Shown here: positions 52,189-60,221 of the stretch, in pieces
How the letters are laid out: every line of letters starts with the position of its first letter
Position numbering within the stretch: position 1 is the first letter of the stretch
NCBI RefSeq assembly: GCF_001881565.1
Contig: NZ_MPDJ01000002.1
Coordinates: 124,001 to 188,000, forward strand
Direction: 5' to 3'
Length of the DNA: 64,000 nt
Source: Eisenbergiella tayi
GTDB lineage: Bacteria; Bacillota; Clostridia; Lachnospirales; Lachnospiraceae
Notes under the pieces: model-generated
What the model was told of the DNA's origin: nothing
Database searches by the model: none
The model's input: only the letters and a program-made list of their open reading frames with translations
Made by a program: the position numbers and the translations under genes

Positions 52189-53058
52189 TTATGCGCATAC
52201 ACATCCTTCGAATTTTCCATCTTTTTGACAGATTATCCTTGTTTTTCCCGGATCCACCTTATCCTTTTCTATTATCAGTTCCCCAATTTCATCCGTTCGG
52301 ATGATCCCTCCCGAGGGATTAAGTACACTGTCTATTTTTCCCTGGATTTGCGCGTCCACTGTGGAATATTCAAAAGCCAGAGCAGTATGAATCAGCCTGC
52401 AGTTTTTCATGACAAGATTCTCTATATAACACATTCCCTGCAGGCTTTCTATGGTACAGTTAATCAAGGTCAGATTCTTTGCGTTCCAGCCCAGATATTC
52501 CCCTGAAATAAAGGAATCATATACCGTCACATTTTCACTGTTCCAGAAAGCGTCCTTGGAAAGCATTTTTGCGTTGTGGATCTCTGCGTTTTTCACCCCG
52601 TCAAAGGAATAATTTCCAACCAGCGTAAAATCATGAAGCTCCATATCCCGGCTGTTCATCGCAAAATAATCCCCTTTTGCGGTAACCTGATCCATCACAA
52701 CCCCTTCACAGTTCCACAGCGTTTCAGCCGCATTGGGCAAATCCACCTTCTGCAGCACCAAACCATGACACCTGCGGAAATTCTTCGGTGCTTCGATGAC
52801 CGCATTTTTCACCGTGATATTGTCCGTATACCATACTCCCGCACGCGCCATTTCAAGCCAGGTACAATTTTCCGCCAGAATATTTTTGCTGTACCACAGC
52901 GGATATTTCCACTGAAACATGCTGCCGAAAAGTTCAATATCATGACTTTCCTTCAGCGGCGATTCCCCGTCCGCAAAAATAGTATCATAAATTTTCAGAT
53001 TATTTCCCTGGAAAAGTGCACGTTCACCTGTTAAATATTCCTGTCTGATTTCTTTCAT
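52189..53058 (-). CDS. DUF3737-family beta-helix protein
   Basis: A 289-residue protein whose repeats (IELFGSMFQWKYPLWYSKNI, VWYTDNITVKNAVIEAPKNFRRCHG, AFWNSENVTVYDSFISGEYLGWNAKNLTLINC) are those of DUF3737, a short parallel beta-helix family without assigned function. There is no signal peptide. It precedes the MalY-type gene by 97 bases on the same strand, and the two are probably one unit. AAGGAA-type sequence precedes the ATG. Confidence 0.9.
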   Translation of the reverse strand: MKEIRQEYLTGERALFQGNNLKIYDTIFADGESPLKESHDIELFGSMFQWKYPLWYSKNILAENCTWLEMARAGVWYTDNITVKNAVIEAPKNFRRCHGLVLQKVDLPNAAETLWNCEGVVMDQVTAKGDYFAMNSRDMELHDFTLVGNYSFDGVKNAEIHNAKMLSKDAFWNSENVTVYDSFISGEYLGWNAKNLTLINCTIESLQGMCYIENLVMKNCRLIHTALAFEYSTVDAQIQGKIDSVLNPSGGIIRTDEIGELIIEKDKVDPGKTRIICQKDGKFEGCVCA

Positions 53059-53465
53059 GTTTTCTTTTCCTTCTTTCCTTATAATTTTTCAGAGACAATG
53101 TGTAAGCAGCCGATAAGGCAAGAGCCGTTAGAAATATTCTAACCTGCGTAAATAATATGCTTCTGATATAAAAGCAAGCACTGTCTGAACGAATTTCGGT
53201 GCAGCTTTAACTGTTTTTATCATAGCAGGCACGCATACAGATAGCAAATACTTATATTTGATGTATTTATATAGCTATTTCCTATGCATATATCAAATAC
53301 ATAGAAATTTCCACTCTTATTTCCTTTTCTCATAATATAAAAAAGAGGATGTTCCAAAAGCAGCGATTTACCTATCCGCCCGCTTCGGAATATCCTCTTT
53401 ATGAAACACTATATCTTCGGAACAGAGCCATTCTCCGTCCCATCATCCGCTCACATACACTGCTG
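53059..53465. other. AT-rich intergenic region
   Basis: These 407 bases contain the upstream region of the DUF3737 gene (very AT-rich at 53150-53330) and the terminator of the epimerase gene at 53342-53400. No gene is supported. Confidence 0.55.
53342..53400 (-). terminator. Terminator of epimerase gene
   Basis: Arms AAAGAGGATGTTCC (53342-53355) and 53387-53400 pair over 14 positions with one G-U. On the minus strand the stem is followed by TTTTTTA. Confidence 0.7.
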
Positions 53466-54365
53466 TCATTGAAAATTCCTGTCGATAAAATCTATGTAAG
53501 GCTTTTTCCTGACTTCCTCTTTATTGCTTTTATACCATTCATAGGATTCCTTCAAGCCACAGTATAAATCCTTCTGCTCCGGCATAATTTCATTCTGCAG
53601 CGACACATCCAGAAGATATTCGTAATTGTGGAAGCTGAAATAATCACGCTGATTAGGGTGATCCTTAACAAACACTTTTTCCAAAGGCGCACCTGCAGCC
53701 CGATAACACAATTCTGCAAAGGTGTTGATGGAGACAGGCCGAGTATTGCCGACATTGAAGATATGGTTATCCGGATGCTGTTTTAAAATGATGTAAATGA
53801 ATCTGCACAAATCCTCAACATGAAAAAACAGCAGTTTCATTTCTCCGTCTCCGGGAATATAAAACTTACGTTTTAATTCGGCACACTCAAACACGAAGGG
53901 TTCACGATACAAATTCTGCATAGGGCCATATAAATATGGCGGCCTTATCACATATGCATTGGGGTATCTTGAAGTAAGGCAGACTTCTGCACCCACCTTG
54001 CCGGAGCTGTAATCCCCCCAGATGCTGTTTTTTCCTATTGGCTGCCGTTCATTAAATGGCTGGGGCAGTGTTTCAGGATAAACGGCGGATGAACTGATTA
54101 ATACATAATCATCAAACTTTATTCCCGCATCAAGCAGATTGTTAATATCGGCTTCCTTATATGCGCAGACATCAATCACGGCATCAAAATACATTCCGTT
54201 CAAGGTGCTGCCAAGCGAATTTCTGTCTGCTTTTATTAAATTAACGCCTTCCGCCTGCGGCCTTGTCCCTCTGTTCAATACATAAACCTCATGTCCCCTG
54301 CCTGCGAAATATGATGCCGTAAATTTACTGACAAATACCGTTCCTCCTGTGATGAGTAATTTCAT
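53466..54365 (-). CDS. NAD-dependent epimerase/dehydratase (SDR family)
   Basis: The ATG at 54365 (MKLLITGGTVFVSKFTASYF) matches the start of the Rossmann fold and gives 299 residues; longer in-frame extensions have no support. The dinucleotide motif is GGTVFVSK in place of the common GGTGFIG. WGDYSSGKVGAE gives the Y-x-x-x-K catalytic pair, and VIRPPYLYGP and HVEDLCRFI are typical of nucleotide-sugar epimerases. The substrate is unknown. It is a single-gene unit followed by a terminator. Confidence 0.9.
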   Translation of the reverse strand: MKLLITGGTVFVSKFTASYFAGRGHEVYVLNRGTRPQAEGVNLIKADRNSLGSTLNGMYFDAVIDVCAYKEADINNLLDAGIKFDDYVLISSSAVYPETLPQPFNERQPIGKNSIWGDYSSGKVGAEVCLTSRYPNAYVIRPPYLYGPMQNLYREPFVFECAELKRKFYIPGDGEMKLLFFHVEDLCRFIYIILKQHPDNHIFNVGNTRPVSINTFAELCYRAAGAPLEKVFVKDHPNQRDYFSFHNYEYLLDVSLQNEIMPEQKDLYCGLKESYEWYKSNKEEVRKKPYIDFIDRNFQ

Positions 54366-54655
54366 TTTATTTTGCGCCTTCCTGTTATAATAATCCCCTG
54401 CCGGGTGTAACAGTGCAATTTTATCATATCCCTGTCGGGCTTTCCATGTAAAAATACAGATTCCTGTCTGCCGCCTCAACAGTTCACCCCTTCTCTTCAT
54501 CCGCAATTCCCGAATAAAACGGATAATTTATAAATGCATCCCGGCATTATCTATGGTAAACTGATTTTATCCATAAAAATATCGAAGGCGGCGGCGCTTC
54601 TTTCTCCGATCCGGGTATGGCGCGCCAAACATGCAGTACAATAAGGAGAGAACAA

Positions 54656-55555
54656 ATGGAATTACGGGTACTTCAGTATTTTCTTGCAATTGCAAGGGAA
54701 CAAAGCATTATACGGGCTGCCGAATCCCTGCATCTGTCCCAGCCCACACTTTCCACACAGATAAAAAACCTGGAGGAAGAGCTGGGTAAGCAGCTTCTGA
54801 TCCGGGGCACAAAGGGTTCCCGGAAAGTGACCCTGACCGAGGAAGGCATGATATTAAGAAAACGGGCAGAGGAAATTTTAGATTTGGTAAAAAAGACGGA
54901 AAAAGAAGTAACCCTTACCAATGATATCGTTATGGGAGATATCTATATCGGAACCGGTGAAACCGACAGCGTACGTCTTATCGCACGGGCCGCTAAAAAG
55001 CTGCAGGAAGCCTGTCCCGGAATCCGTTACCATATATCCAGCGGAAACGCCCCTTTTGTTTTGGAGCAGCTGGACAAAGGCCTGCTTGATTTCGGCATTG
55101 TATTCGGAACAGTAGACCTTGTTAAATATAATGCCCTGAAAATGCCTGCAGCAGACCTGTGGGGCGTACTGATGCGGAAGGATTCTCCTCTTGCCTCAAA
55201 AGAAACAATCGGGCCGGAAGATTTATGGGAAGAACCTCTGATCCTGTCACAGCAGGAAGAACGCGGAGGCCAGTTAACACAGTGGCTGAACTGTGAGGCA
55301 TCGGCGCTGAACATAGCCGCAACCTACAATCTCATTTTCAATGCATCCCTGCTGGTTGAAGAAGGCCTGGGATATGCCATCGGGCTTGACGGGATAATCA
55401 ACACCACCGGAAACAGCACTCTCTGTTTCAGGCCCTTAGCCCCAAAACTGGAGAATGAAATGAGCATCATTTGGAAAAAGTACCAGCTGTTTTCCAAACC
55501 TGCCGGAAAATTTATAGATGTCCTGAAGGAATTTCTGGAGACCCCGGCGGAGTGA
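54656..55555 (+). CDS. LysR-family transcriptional regulator
   Basis: The ATG at 54656 (MELRVLQYFLAIAREQSIIRAAESL) has AAGGAGAG upstream, giving 299 residues. Residues 1-60 are the LysR winged helix (HLSQPTLSTQIKNLEEELGKQLLIRGTKGSRKVTLTEEG). The remainder is a periplasmic-binding-like effector domain (DIYIGTGETDSVRLIARAAKKLQ, LDFGIVFGTVDLVKYNALKMP). Its stop is one base from the convergent stop of the MATE gene. The divergent epimerase gene or the MATE gene may be its target. Confidence 0.94.
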   Translation: MELRVLQYFLAIAREQSIIRAAESLHLSQPTLSTQIKNLEEELGKQLLIRGTKGSRKVTLTEEGMILRKRAEEILDLVKKTEKEVTLTNDIVMGDIYIGTGETDSVRLIARAAKKLQEACPGIRYHISSGNAPFVLEQLDKGLLDFGIVFGTVDLVKYNALKMPAADLWGVLMRKDSPLASKETIGPEDLWEEPLILSQQEERGGQLTQWLNCEASALNIAATYNLIFNASLLVEEGLGYAIGLDGIINTTGNSTLCFRPLAPKLENEMSIIWKKYQLFSKPAGKFIDVLKEFLETPAE

Positions 55556-55556
55556 G

Positions 55557-56939
55557 TTAATTTTCATAGCGGAATCCCGTTTCCTCATATTCCGTTTCCG
55601 GAGGTTTTCCGTTTTTTCCAATTCTCCTGTACAGCAGTATTCCGAACGGAATGGAGATCGCTTCCGCTACGGCAAATGACAGCCATACCAAATGAAGCTG
55701 TTTCAGCCATGCCCCCAGCAAAAGCAGCGGGGCCAAAAGGATTGCCTGTCTCGAAAATGCAAGATACATGCTGTAGCTTCCGTTTCCGAAGCCCTGGAAC
55801 ACCGCTGCGAATATTATACCGATGGTTCCGATATAAAAGCTCAGAGACATGAACCGGACTGCCGGAATCCCGATCCGCAGCATCTGTTCCGACGCATCAA
55901 ACAGCAGAAGTATCTTATCCGGTATCAGTTCCATCAATACCAGAACGGCTGACATAATAATAAATGCATACAGGAACGCACATTTTATGGTTTCCCGAAT
56001 CCGCCCTTCCTTTTTCGCGCCATAGTTATATGCAATAATCGGTATCAATGCATTATTCATTCCATGAACAGCGATCTGCGCTATATTCTGCACCTTTATG
56101 AGAATTCCGTAAACGGCAACGGCCGTCGATGAGAACTGATACAATATGGTATTAATAAAAATTCCCATGACGGACATGATTCCCTGCATAATAGCCGTTG
56201 GTATTCCCACTTTCAGGATATTCACCACATATTTGCCTGAAATATGTATCGTAAAATGTATGGGTATTTCCTTATTCCTCTTTATATTCAGCCAGATTCC
56301 CAGAAGCCCTCCTGCAATCTGTCCCGTAACCGTTGCTATGGCGGCCCCTGCGGTACCCAGGGCAGGAAAACCGAAATACCCGAATATCAGTATCGGATCC
56401 AGGATCAGATTCACTATAGATGCGGTTCCAAGCGTCGCAAGAAAAAGTGTTGACTTTCCTGTGGCAATGAGCAGCCGGTCAAAAACCCACTGTATCATCT
56501 GACCAAAGGAAAAGAGCATACATATACGGATATAAACACTGCCGTATTCAGCAATTGTCTCATTTCCGCCCGCCTGCCACGCAAAATACGGCTTTGCCGC
56601 CAGCAGGCAGACAGCTGCATTAATCAGATACGCCCCAAAAGCCATAACAATGGCTGCTGATGTTGTCTTTTTTACTTCTTCCTGTTTCTTTTCGCCCAGA
56701 GCCTTTGATACCATTGCATTCAGGCCTACGGCAAGCCCGCAGCCCAAAGCAATCATAATCATCTGTAAAGGTGCGGCAAGCGCTATTCCCGTCAGCGCCT
56801 CTTCACTGACCCTGGAAACAAAGATACTGTCCACAAGGTTATAAAGATTATTCACCAATAAGGATATAATCAGGGGAATAGATGTCTTAATGATTAATTG
56901 CGGAATGGGCATAGTACCCATCAGATTTTCCTGCTGCAT
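55557..56939 (-). CDS. MATE-family efflux transporter
   Basis: A 460-residue membrane protein with about twelve helices in two homologous halves. LIISLLVNNLYNLVDSIFVSRVSEEALTGIALAAPLQMIM is the N-terminal MATE signature. Members export drugs or metabolites in exchange for Na+ or H+. The start has AGAGG upstream. The gene converges with the LysR regulator. Confidence 0.94.
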   Translation of the reverse strand: MQQENLMGTMPIPQLIIKTSIPLIISLLVNNLYNLVDSIFVSRVSEEALTGIALAAPLQMIMIALGCGLAVGLNAMVSKALGEKKQEEVKKTTSAAIVMAFGAYLINAAVCLLAAKPYFAWQAGGNETIAEYGSVYIRICMLFSFGQMIQWVFDRLLIATGKSTLFLATLGTASIVNLILDPILIFGYFGFPALGTAGAAIATVTGQIAGGLLGIWLNIKRNKEIPIHFTIHISGKYVVNILKVGIPTAIMQGIMSVMGIFINTILYQFSSTAVAVYGILIKVQNIAQIAVHGMNNALIPIIAYNYGAKKEGRIRETIKCAFLYAFIIMSAVLVLMELIPDKILLLFDASEQMLRIGIPAVRFMSLSFYIGTIGIIFAAVFQGFGNGSYSMYLAFSRQAILLAPLLLLGAWLKQLHLVWLSFAVAEAISIPFGILLYRRIGKNGKPPETEYEETGFRYEN

Positions 56940-57205
56940 GTTCTACCTCTGCTTTTTATTTCAGGACACTTTATATGATTCCATTAACAATTCCGTCGGT
57001 GAGCAGGGAATACGGGATAATAAACAGTAAATACATTCGGCTGCCCTTTTCCTTTTTTAATTTAACATGGTTCATTACTAGCAGCAAATTCTTATATTTA
57101 ATATATATCCATAACTTTTTTCTATTGAAGTTTCCGGTATCAGCAATAGCTTTTTCCATCTGTAATACATTGTAATTTTACATTGCCTGCCGCCAATACA
57201 CCGCC

Positions 57206-57345
57206 TCTCTTTATTCCGCAGTAATATCCAGTCCAAGACTATTTACCCATTCTATAATTTCCTCACGGGAACTGCTGCCGGAAAACTGTTATCTTTTGAT
57301 AATCCTGTAACTCTGGAAAGTTCAGATACGGATACACTTCATGAT
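57206..57345 (-). pseudogene. Possible remnant of an unidentified protein gene
   Basis: On the minus strand KSYPKNHEVYPYLNFPELQDYQKITVFRQQFP can be read, and after a shift of frame SREEIIEWVNSLGLDITAE followed by a stop. Both pieces look protein-like, but neither has a start or a recognisable family. Confidence 0.3.
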
Positions 57346-57561
57346 TCTTCGGATAACTTTTCTTTTTATAAAAGAAAACAGGTATTTCATATACTCCTGG
57401 AACATCTTTCGATTATCTTCTTGTCAAATATCTAAAAAAATAAATTGGGGGCATTTAAATCAGATTTTCCTATCTGTCTTTTTAACAGTGATGAAAAATC
57501 CTCTTCTTGATCCTCCTCCATTTTTAGAATATTCTGAAGTTCTGAATTCTCCGCATAACAA

Positions 57562-57595
57562 AACCAGGTACTTTAATGGAAACAAGTACCTGGTT
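57562..57595 (-). terminator. Hairpin downstream of YhcG-type gene
   Basis: Perfect 12-bp arms AACCAGGTACTT (57562-57573) and AAGTACCTGGTT (57584-57595) with a 10-base loop. On the minus strand TTTTG follows. Confidence 0.6.
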
Positions 57596-57720
57596 CATCT
57601 TTCTTCCCTGTTTTTCACTGATTTTGCATCTTTAGCGTTCAACCCATTTCCACATTTTCTGCTCATTAATGTACTCTATCATGTCTTTATCACTCTCGAT
57701 CACTGACAATATTTATCTTC

Positions 57721-57754
57721 TAAAGTGCCATTTAAAGTTCCATCTGGCACTTTA
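57721..57754. repeat. Inverted repeat near end of YhcG-type gene
   Basis: Perfect 10-bp arms TAAAGTGCCA (57721-57730) and TGGCACTTTA (57745-57754) lie about 50 bases past the YhcG stop. It could be a terminator or transcript-end hairpin. Confidence 0.5.
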
Positions 57755-57802
57755 AGCGACATATTAAAGTAAGCTTTTCACCATATTCTTAAATGCCAAT
57801 AT

Positions 57803-58798
57803 TTACTCATCTTCTTCTAATAAAGGCATATTAATCAATTCCTGCAATTTATTCTGCAATACATTCTTATCCGGCAATTGGAGTTGATACTCTGCAACCA
57901 TCATTGGAGACAATGTTCTGCTCATAGCATACTCAACCACTTCATCATCTTTAGATGCACATAATATCATTCCGACACTCGGATTCTCATTTTCCTTTTT
58001 CTTCTGTCGATCAAGCGCTTCCAGATAAAAATCCATTTTCGATATATATTCTGGCTTAAATTTCCCAATTTTCAATTCAAACGCCACAAGACACTGTAAT
58101 CCCCGATGAAAGAACAGCAGATCGATCTTATAATCTTCACCGCCAACCTGAACTCGGAATTCTTCATCAATGAACGTAAAATCCCTGCCAACCTCCAGAA
58201 TAAAATCCTTCATATTTCTAATCAGGCCCTTTCTTAAATCAGGTTCCTTAAAATTAGATGGCAAATCCAGAAATTCTATCACATAAGAATCCAGAAAAGG
58301 ATTTTCTTTTAATCCTTTTATCGGCTCAGGTAACAGTTTTTCCTTGGATAACATATATCGTTCATAATATCCACTGTCAATCTGGCGTGATAGTTCTCGG
58401 GCCGAATAATTTTCTTTTATACAAAGCATTATATAAAAATGACGCTCTTCGGATGTTTTCGCTTTTGAAATTATAGCTAGATGGTTTGACCAGCTTATTT
58501 GTGACAACAGTGTTGTCACAAATTCATCATCTACATAAGTTTCATAAAATTTTTTCATACGATAGAGACCACGCCTGTTAAATCCTTTAATTCCAGGAAA
58601 AGCATTTTGAACCTCTTCTGCGACTGTATCTATATAAGCATCCCCAAATGATACTTTCGTGGATTCCGTACTCAGGTATTCTCCCACTTTCCAATACATC
58701 TGAATCAACTCTTCATTAACTTTTTTCAGCGCATTCTGCCTTGATTGAATAATAATCTGGATGAGATTACCTGCTGCTGAGATTTCATTTTTTATCAA
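57803..58798 (-). CDS. YhcG/DUF1016-type PD-(D/E)XK nuclease
   Basis: A 331-residue protein starting at TTG (58798), with AAAGGTGG at good spacing and no alternative ATG near the family N-terminus. Residues 1-150 are the DUF1016 N-terminal helical domain (NALKKVNEELIQMYWKVGEYL, LYRMKKFYETY, LSQISWSNHLAIISKAKTSEERHFY). The C-terminal domain has the nuclease pattern YKIDLLFFHRGLQCLVAFELKIGKF, with the Asp and E-x-K expected for PD-(D/E)XK enzymes. Members are implicated in defence and restriction-like systems. No restriction-modification genes are next to it. Two near-identical palindromes, one inside the gene and one over its leader, suggest autoregulation. Confidence 0.9.
   Translation of the reverse strand: MIKNEISAAGNLIQIIIQSRQNALKKVNEELIQMYWKVGEYLSTESTKVSFGDAYIDTVAEEVQNAFPGIKGFNRRGLYRMKKFYETYVDDEFVTTLLSQISWSNHLAIISKAKTSEERHFYIMLCIKENYSARELSRQIDSGYYERYMLSKEKLLPEPIKGLKENPFLDSYVIEFLDLPSNFKEPDLRKGLIRNMKDFILEVGRDFTFIDEEFRVQVGGEDYKIDLLFFHRGLQCLVAFELKIGKFKPEYISKMDFYLEALDRQKKKENENPSVGMILCASKDDEVVEYAMSRTLSPMMVAEYQLQLPDKNVLQNKLQELINMPLLEEDE
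58497..58523. promoter_or_regulatory. 27-base palindrome inside YhcG-type gene
   Basis: An almost perfect palindrome with outer arms ATTTGTGACAACA and TGTTGTCACAAAT. It encodes part of the conserved FVTTLLSQIS stretch, and 25 of 27 bases match the palindrome at 58816-58842. Confidence 0.6.
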
Positions 58799-58815
58799 AA
58801 TCTACCACCTTTCAA

Positions 58816-58842
58816 ATTTGTGTCAACACTGTTGTCACAAAT
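58816..58842. promoter_or_regulatory. 27-base palindromic operator candidate ahead of YhcG-type gene
   Basis: Arms ATTTGTGTCAACA and TGTTGTCACAAAT form a near-perfect palindrome 18-44 bases upstream of the TTG start, over the expected 5' leader or promoter end. It differs from the internal copy at two positions. Confidence 0.65.
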
Positions 58843-59044
58843 CATACAAAGTCAAAACTTATCCACTTAATCCTATTTGTTCTATATCCCTGCTGATAAC
58901 ACCCCATAGAGCCATGATTTAAAAGCATATTTTCAATCACAAACGGAGACATGGGAAAATATTTTGTTATATATCTTCTGTCATTCTGTTGAATACCTGC
59001 GGCATAAGTATTCACTCCAAAAAGAGTGTACTCCAACTGATATC
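58842..59044 (-). other. Doubtful open frame, possible gene fragment
   Basis: A frame of about 65 codons reads YTLFGVNTYAAGIQQNDRR, then PMSPFVIENMLLNHGSMGCY and YRTNRIKWISFDFV. It looks protein-like, but there is no ATG, only a TTG without a ribosome-binding site. It may be the tail of a lost gene. The family is not recognised. Confidence 0.25.
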
Positions 59045-59265
59045 ATGTATAAACCAATCACCTGTCATAAGACTCTCCTATTTGAAAACAAAGCATTGCT
59101 TATTTAGTTCACTTAAATTGTATTATAACGTATATTTTTAAAATTATCTATTACTATTGCTCAAAAAAGCATGATTCGTCCCCGACTCATACCTATTCCT
59201 AAAAAATATATTCAACTCTTTCTAATCTAACCACCACTTGAAACACAGTTAATTCAACTATCTCA

Positions 59266-59294
59266 TTGACATATTTTCGCCGTTATGATATTTT
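59266..59294 (+). promoter_or_regulatory. Promoter of AraC regulator
   Basis: TTGACA (59266-59271), a 17-base spacer and TATTTT (59289-59294) lie 33 bases upstream of the start codon. Confidence 0.6.
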
Positions 59295-59326
59295 TCAAAT
59301 TAGCAGCAATATGCAAAGGAGATGCC

Positions 59327-60163
59327 ATGTATAAACAACTTATTTTTGAGAATGAAGTATTGACTGCATACACCCATCACCTCATGGCTCCGGAACACGT
59401 CCACGTAAACTGTGAGTTTGTTCTGGTCACTAACGGCACAGCGGTCAATACGGTAGACGGTGTCTCTGAAACCATTGTCAACGGGGATGTTTTTTTCCTT
59501 AATCATCTTCCCCTGCACAGCATTACCGACCTGAGCAAGGATCATGAGCATATAGATTTATACATCACCCGTGAGCAGCTCAGACAGATCTGCCTTAATT
59601 TATTCAACGAAGAATTATATGATTTTTTAATGAAAGATGCCTCTGAAAAAAAATGTAATCTCAGCTATGATGAATTCACTGTAATTGTGAAAAAGGCACG
59701 TAAGCTGGAAGTAAATTACATCCTCGCTAAAAATGACGACATGCGGGAAACCTACAAGAAATGTGTCCTCTCCGTTATCATTGAGATATTAGGCGTCTTT
59801 TTCGAGAACCTTTATTCCCGGCAGATCAATTGTCCCGCCTGGCTTGAGGCCTTTTTACAGGAAACCCAGCGCCCTGAAATATTTTCCATGTCGGTGAATG
59901 ATATCATTAATTTATCCTTTTATTCGCATACCTTTTTTTGCCAGACATTTAAAAAATGCTTTCAGCGCAGCTTCAAATCCTATATTGATGAGTTACGCTT
60001 TAACCATGCAAAAAACCTGTTAGCCACAACACAATTATCCATCCTGGATATTTCGCTGACCGTGGGCTACAACAGTTCTTCGCATTTCATCCATAAGTTT
60101 AAACAGATATCCGGTATCACTCCCCTGCAGTTCAGGAATATCATGCAGCACCGCCAGTCATGA
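59327..60163 (+). CDS. AraC-family regulator with cupin-like N-terminus
   Basis: The ATG at 59327 (MYKQLIFENEVLTAYTHH) has AAGGAG upstream, giving 278 residues. The N-terminal half has the AraC sugar-sensing beta-barrel pattern (HVHVNCEFVLVTNGTAVNTVDG, NGDVFFLNHLPLHSI). The C-terminal 100 residues are the double helix-turn-helix (INLSFYSHTFFCQTFKKCFQRSFKSYIDELRF and TVGYNSSSHFIHKFKQISGITPLQFRN). It faces the rhamnosidase-permease genes tail to tail and is their probable regulator. Confidence 0.92.
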   Translation: MYKQLIFENEVLTAYTHHLMAPEHVHVNCEFVLVTNGTAVNTVDGVSETIVNGDVFFLNHLPLHSITDLSKDHEHIDLYITREQLRQICLNLFNEELYDFLMKDASEKKCNLSYDEFTVIVKKARKLEVNYILAKNDDMRETYKKCVLSVIIEILGVFFENLYSRQINCPAWLEAFLQETQRPEIFSMSVNDIINLSFYSHTFFCQTFKKCFQRSFKSYIDELRFNHAKNLLATTQLSILDISLTVGYNSSSHFIHKFKQISGITPLQFRNIMQHRQS

Positions 60164-60177
60164 GCTGTACCGTGTTT

Positions 60178-60217
60178 GTTCAGGCAAAATAATACTGCAG
60201 AAATATTTTGCCTGAAC
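60178..60217. terminator. Bidirectional terminator between AraC and rhamnosidase genes
   Basis: Perfect 14-bp arms GTTCAGGCAAAATA (60178-60191) and TATTTTGCCTGAAC (60204-60217) with a 12-base loop lie between the convergent stops at 60163 and 60222. Confidence 0.75.
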
Positions 60218-60221
60218 AGGA

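Larger units (their letters stand above)
56940..57802. other. Gene-poor, AT-rich region with remnants and hairpins
   Basis: These 863 bases contain no supported intact gene. Short minus-strand pieces look like decayed coding sequence (see 57206-57345), and VIESDKDMIEYINEQKMWKWVER can be read near 57643-57705. Two hairpins (57562-57595, 57721-57754) lie downstream of the YhcG-type gene. Confidence 0.5.
58799..59326. other. Intergenic region between YhcG-type gene and AraC regulator
   Basis: These 528 bases hold the YhcG leader palindrome (58816-58842), a doubtful open frame (58842-59044) and the AraC promoter at 59266-59294. The middle part (59045-59260) is AT-rich with nothing recognisable. 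Confidence 0.5.

Noticed and set aside
57341..57706. A 121-codon plus-strand open frame
   Set aside because: It reads through a terminator hairpin, is AT-rich, has no ribosome-binding site and gives no recognisable protein.
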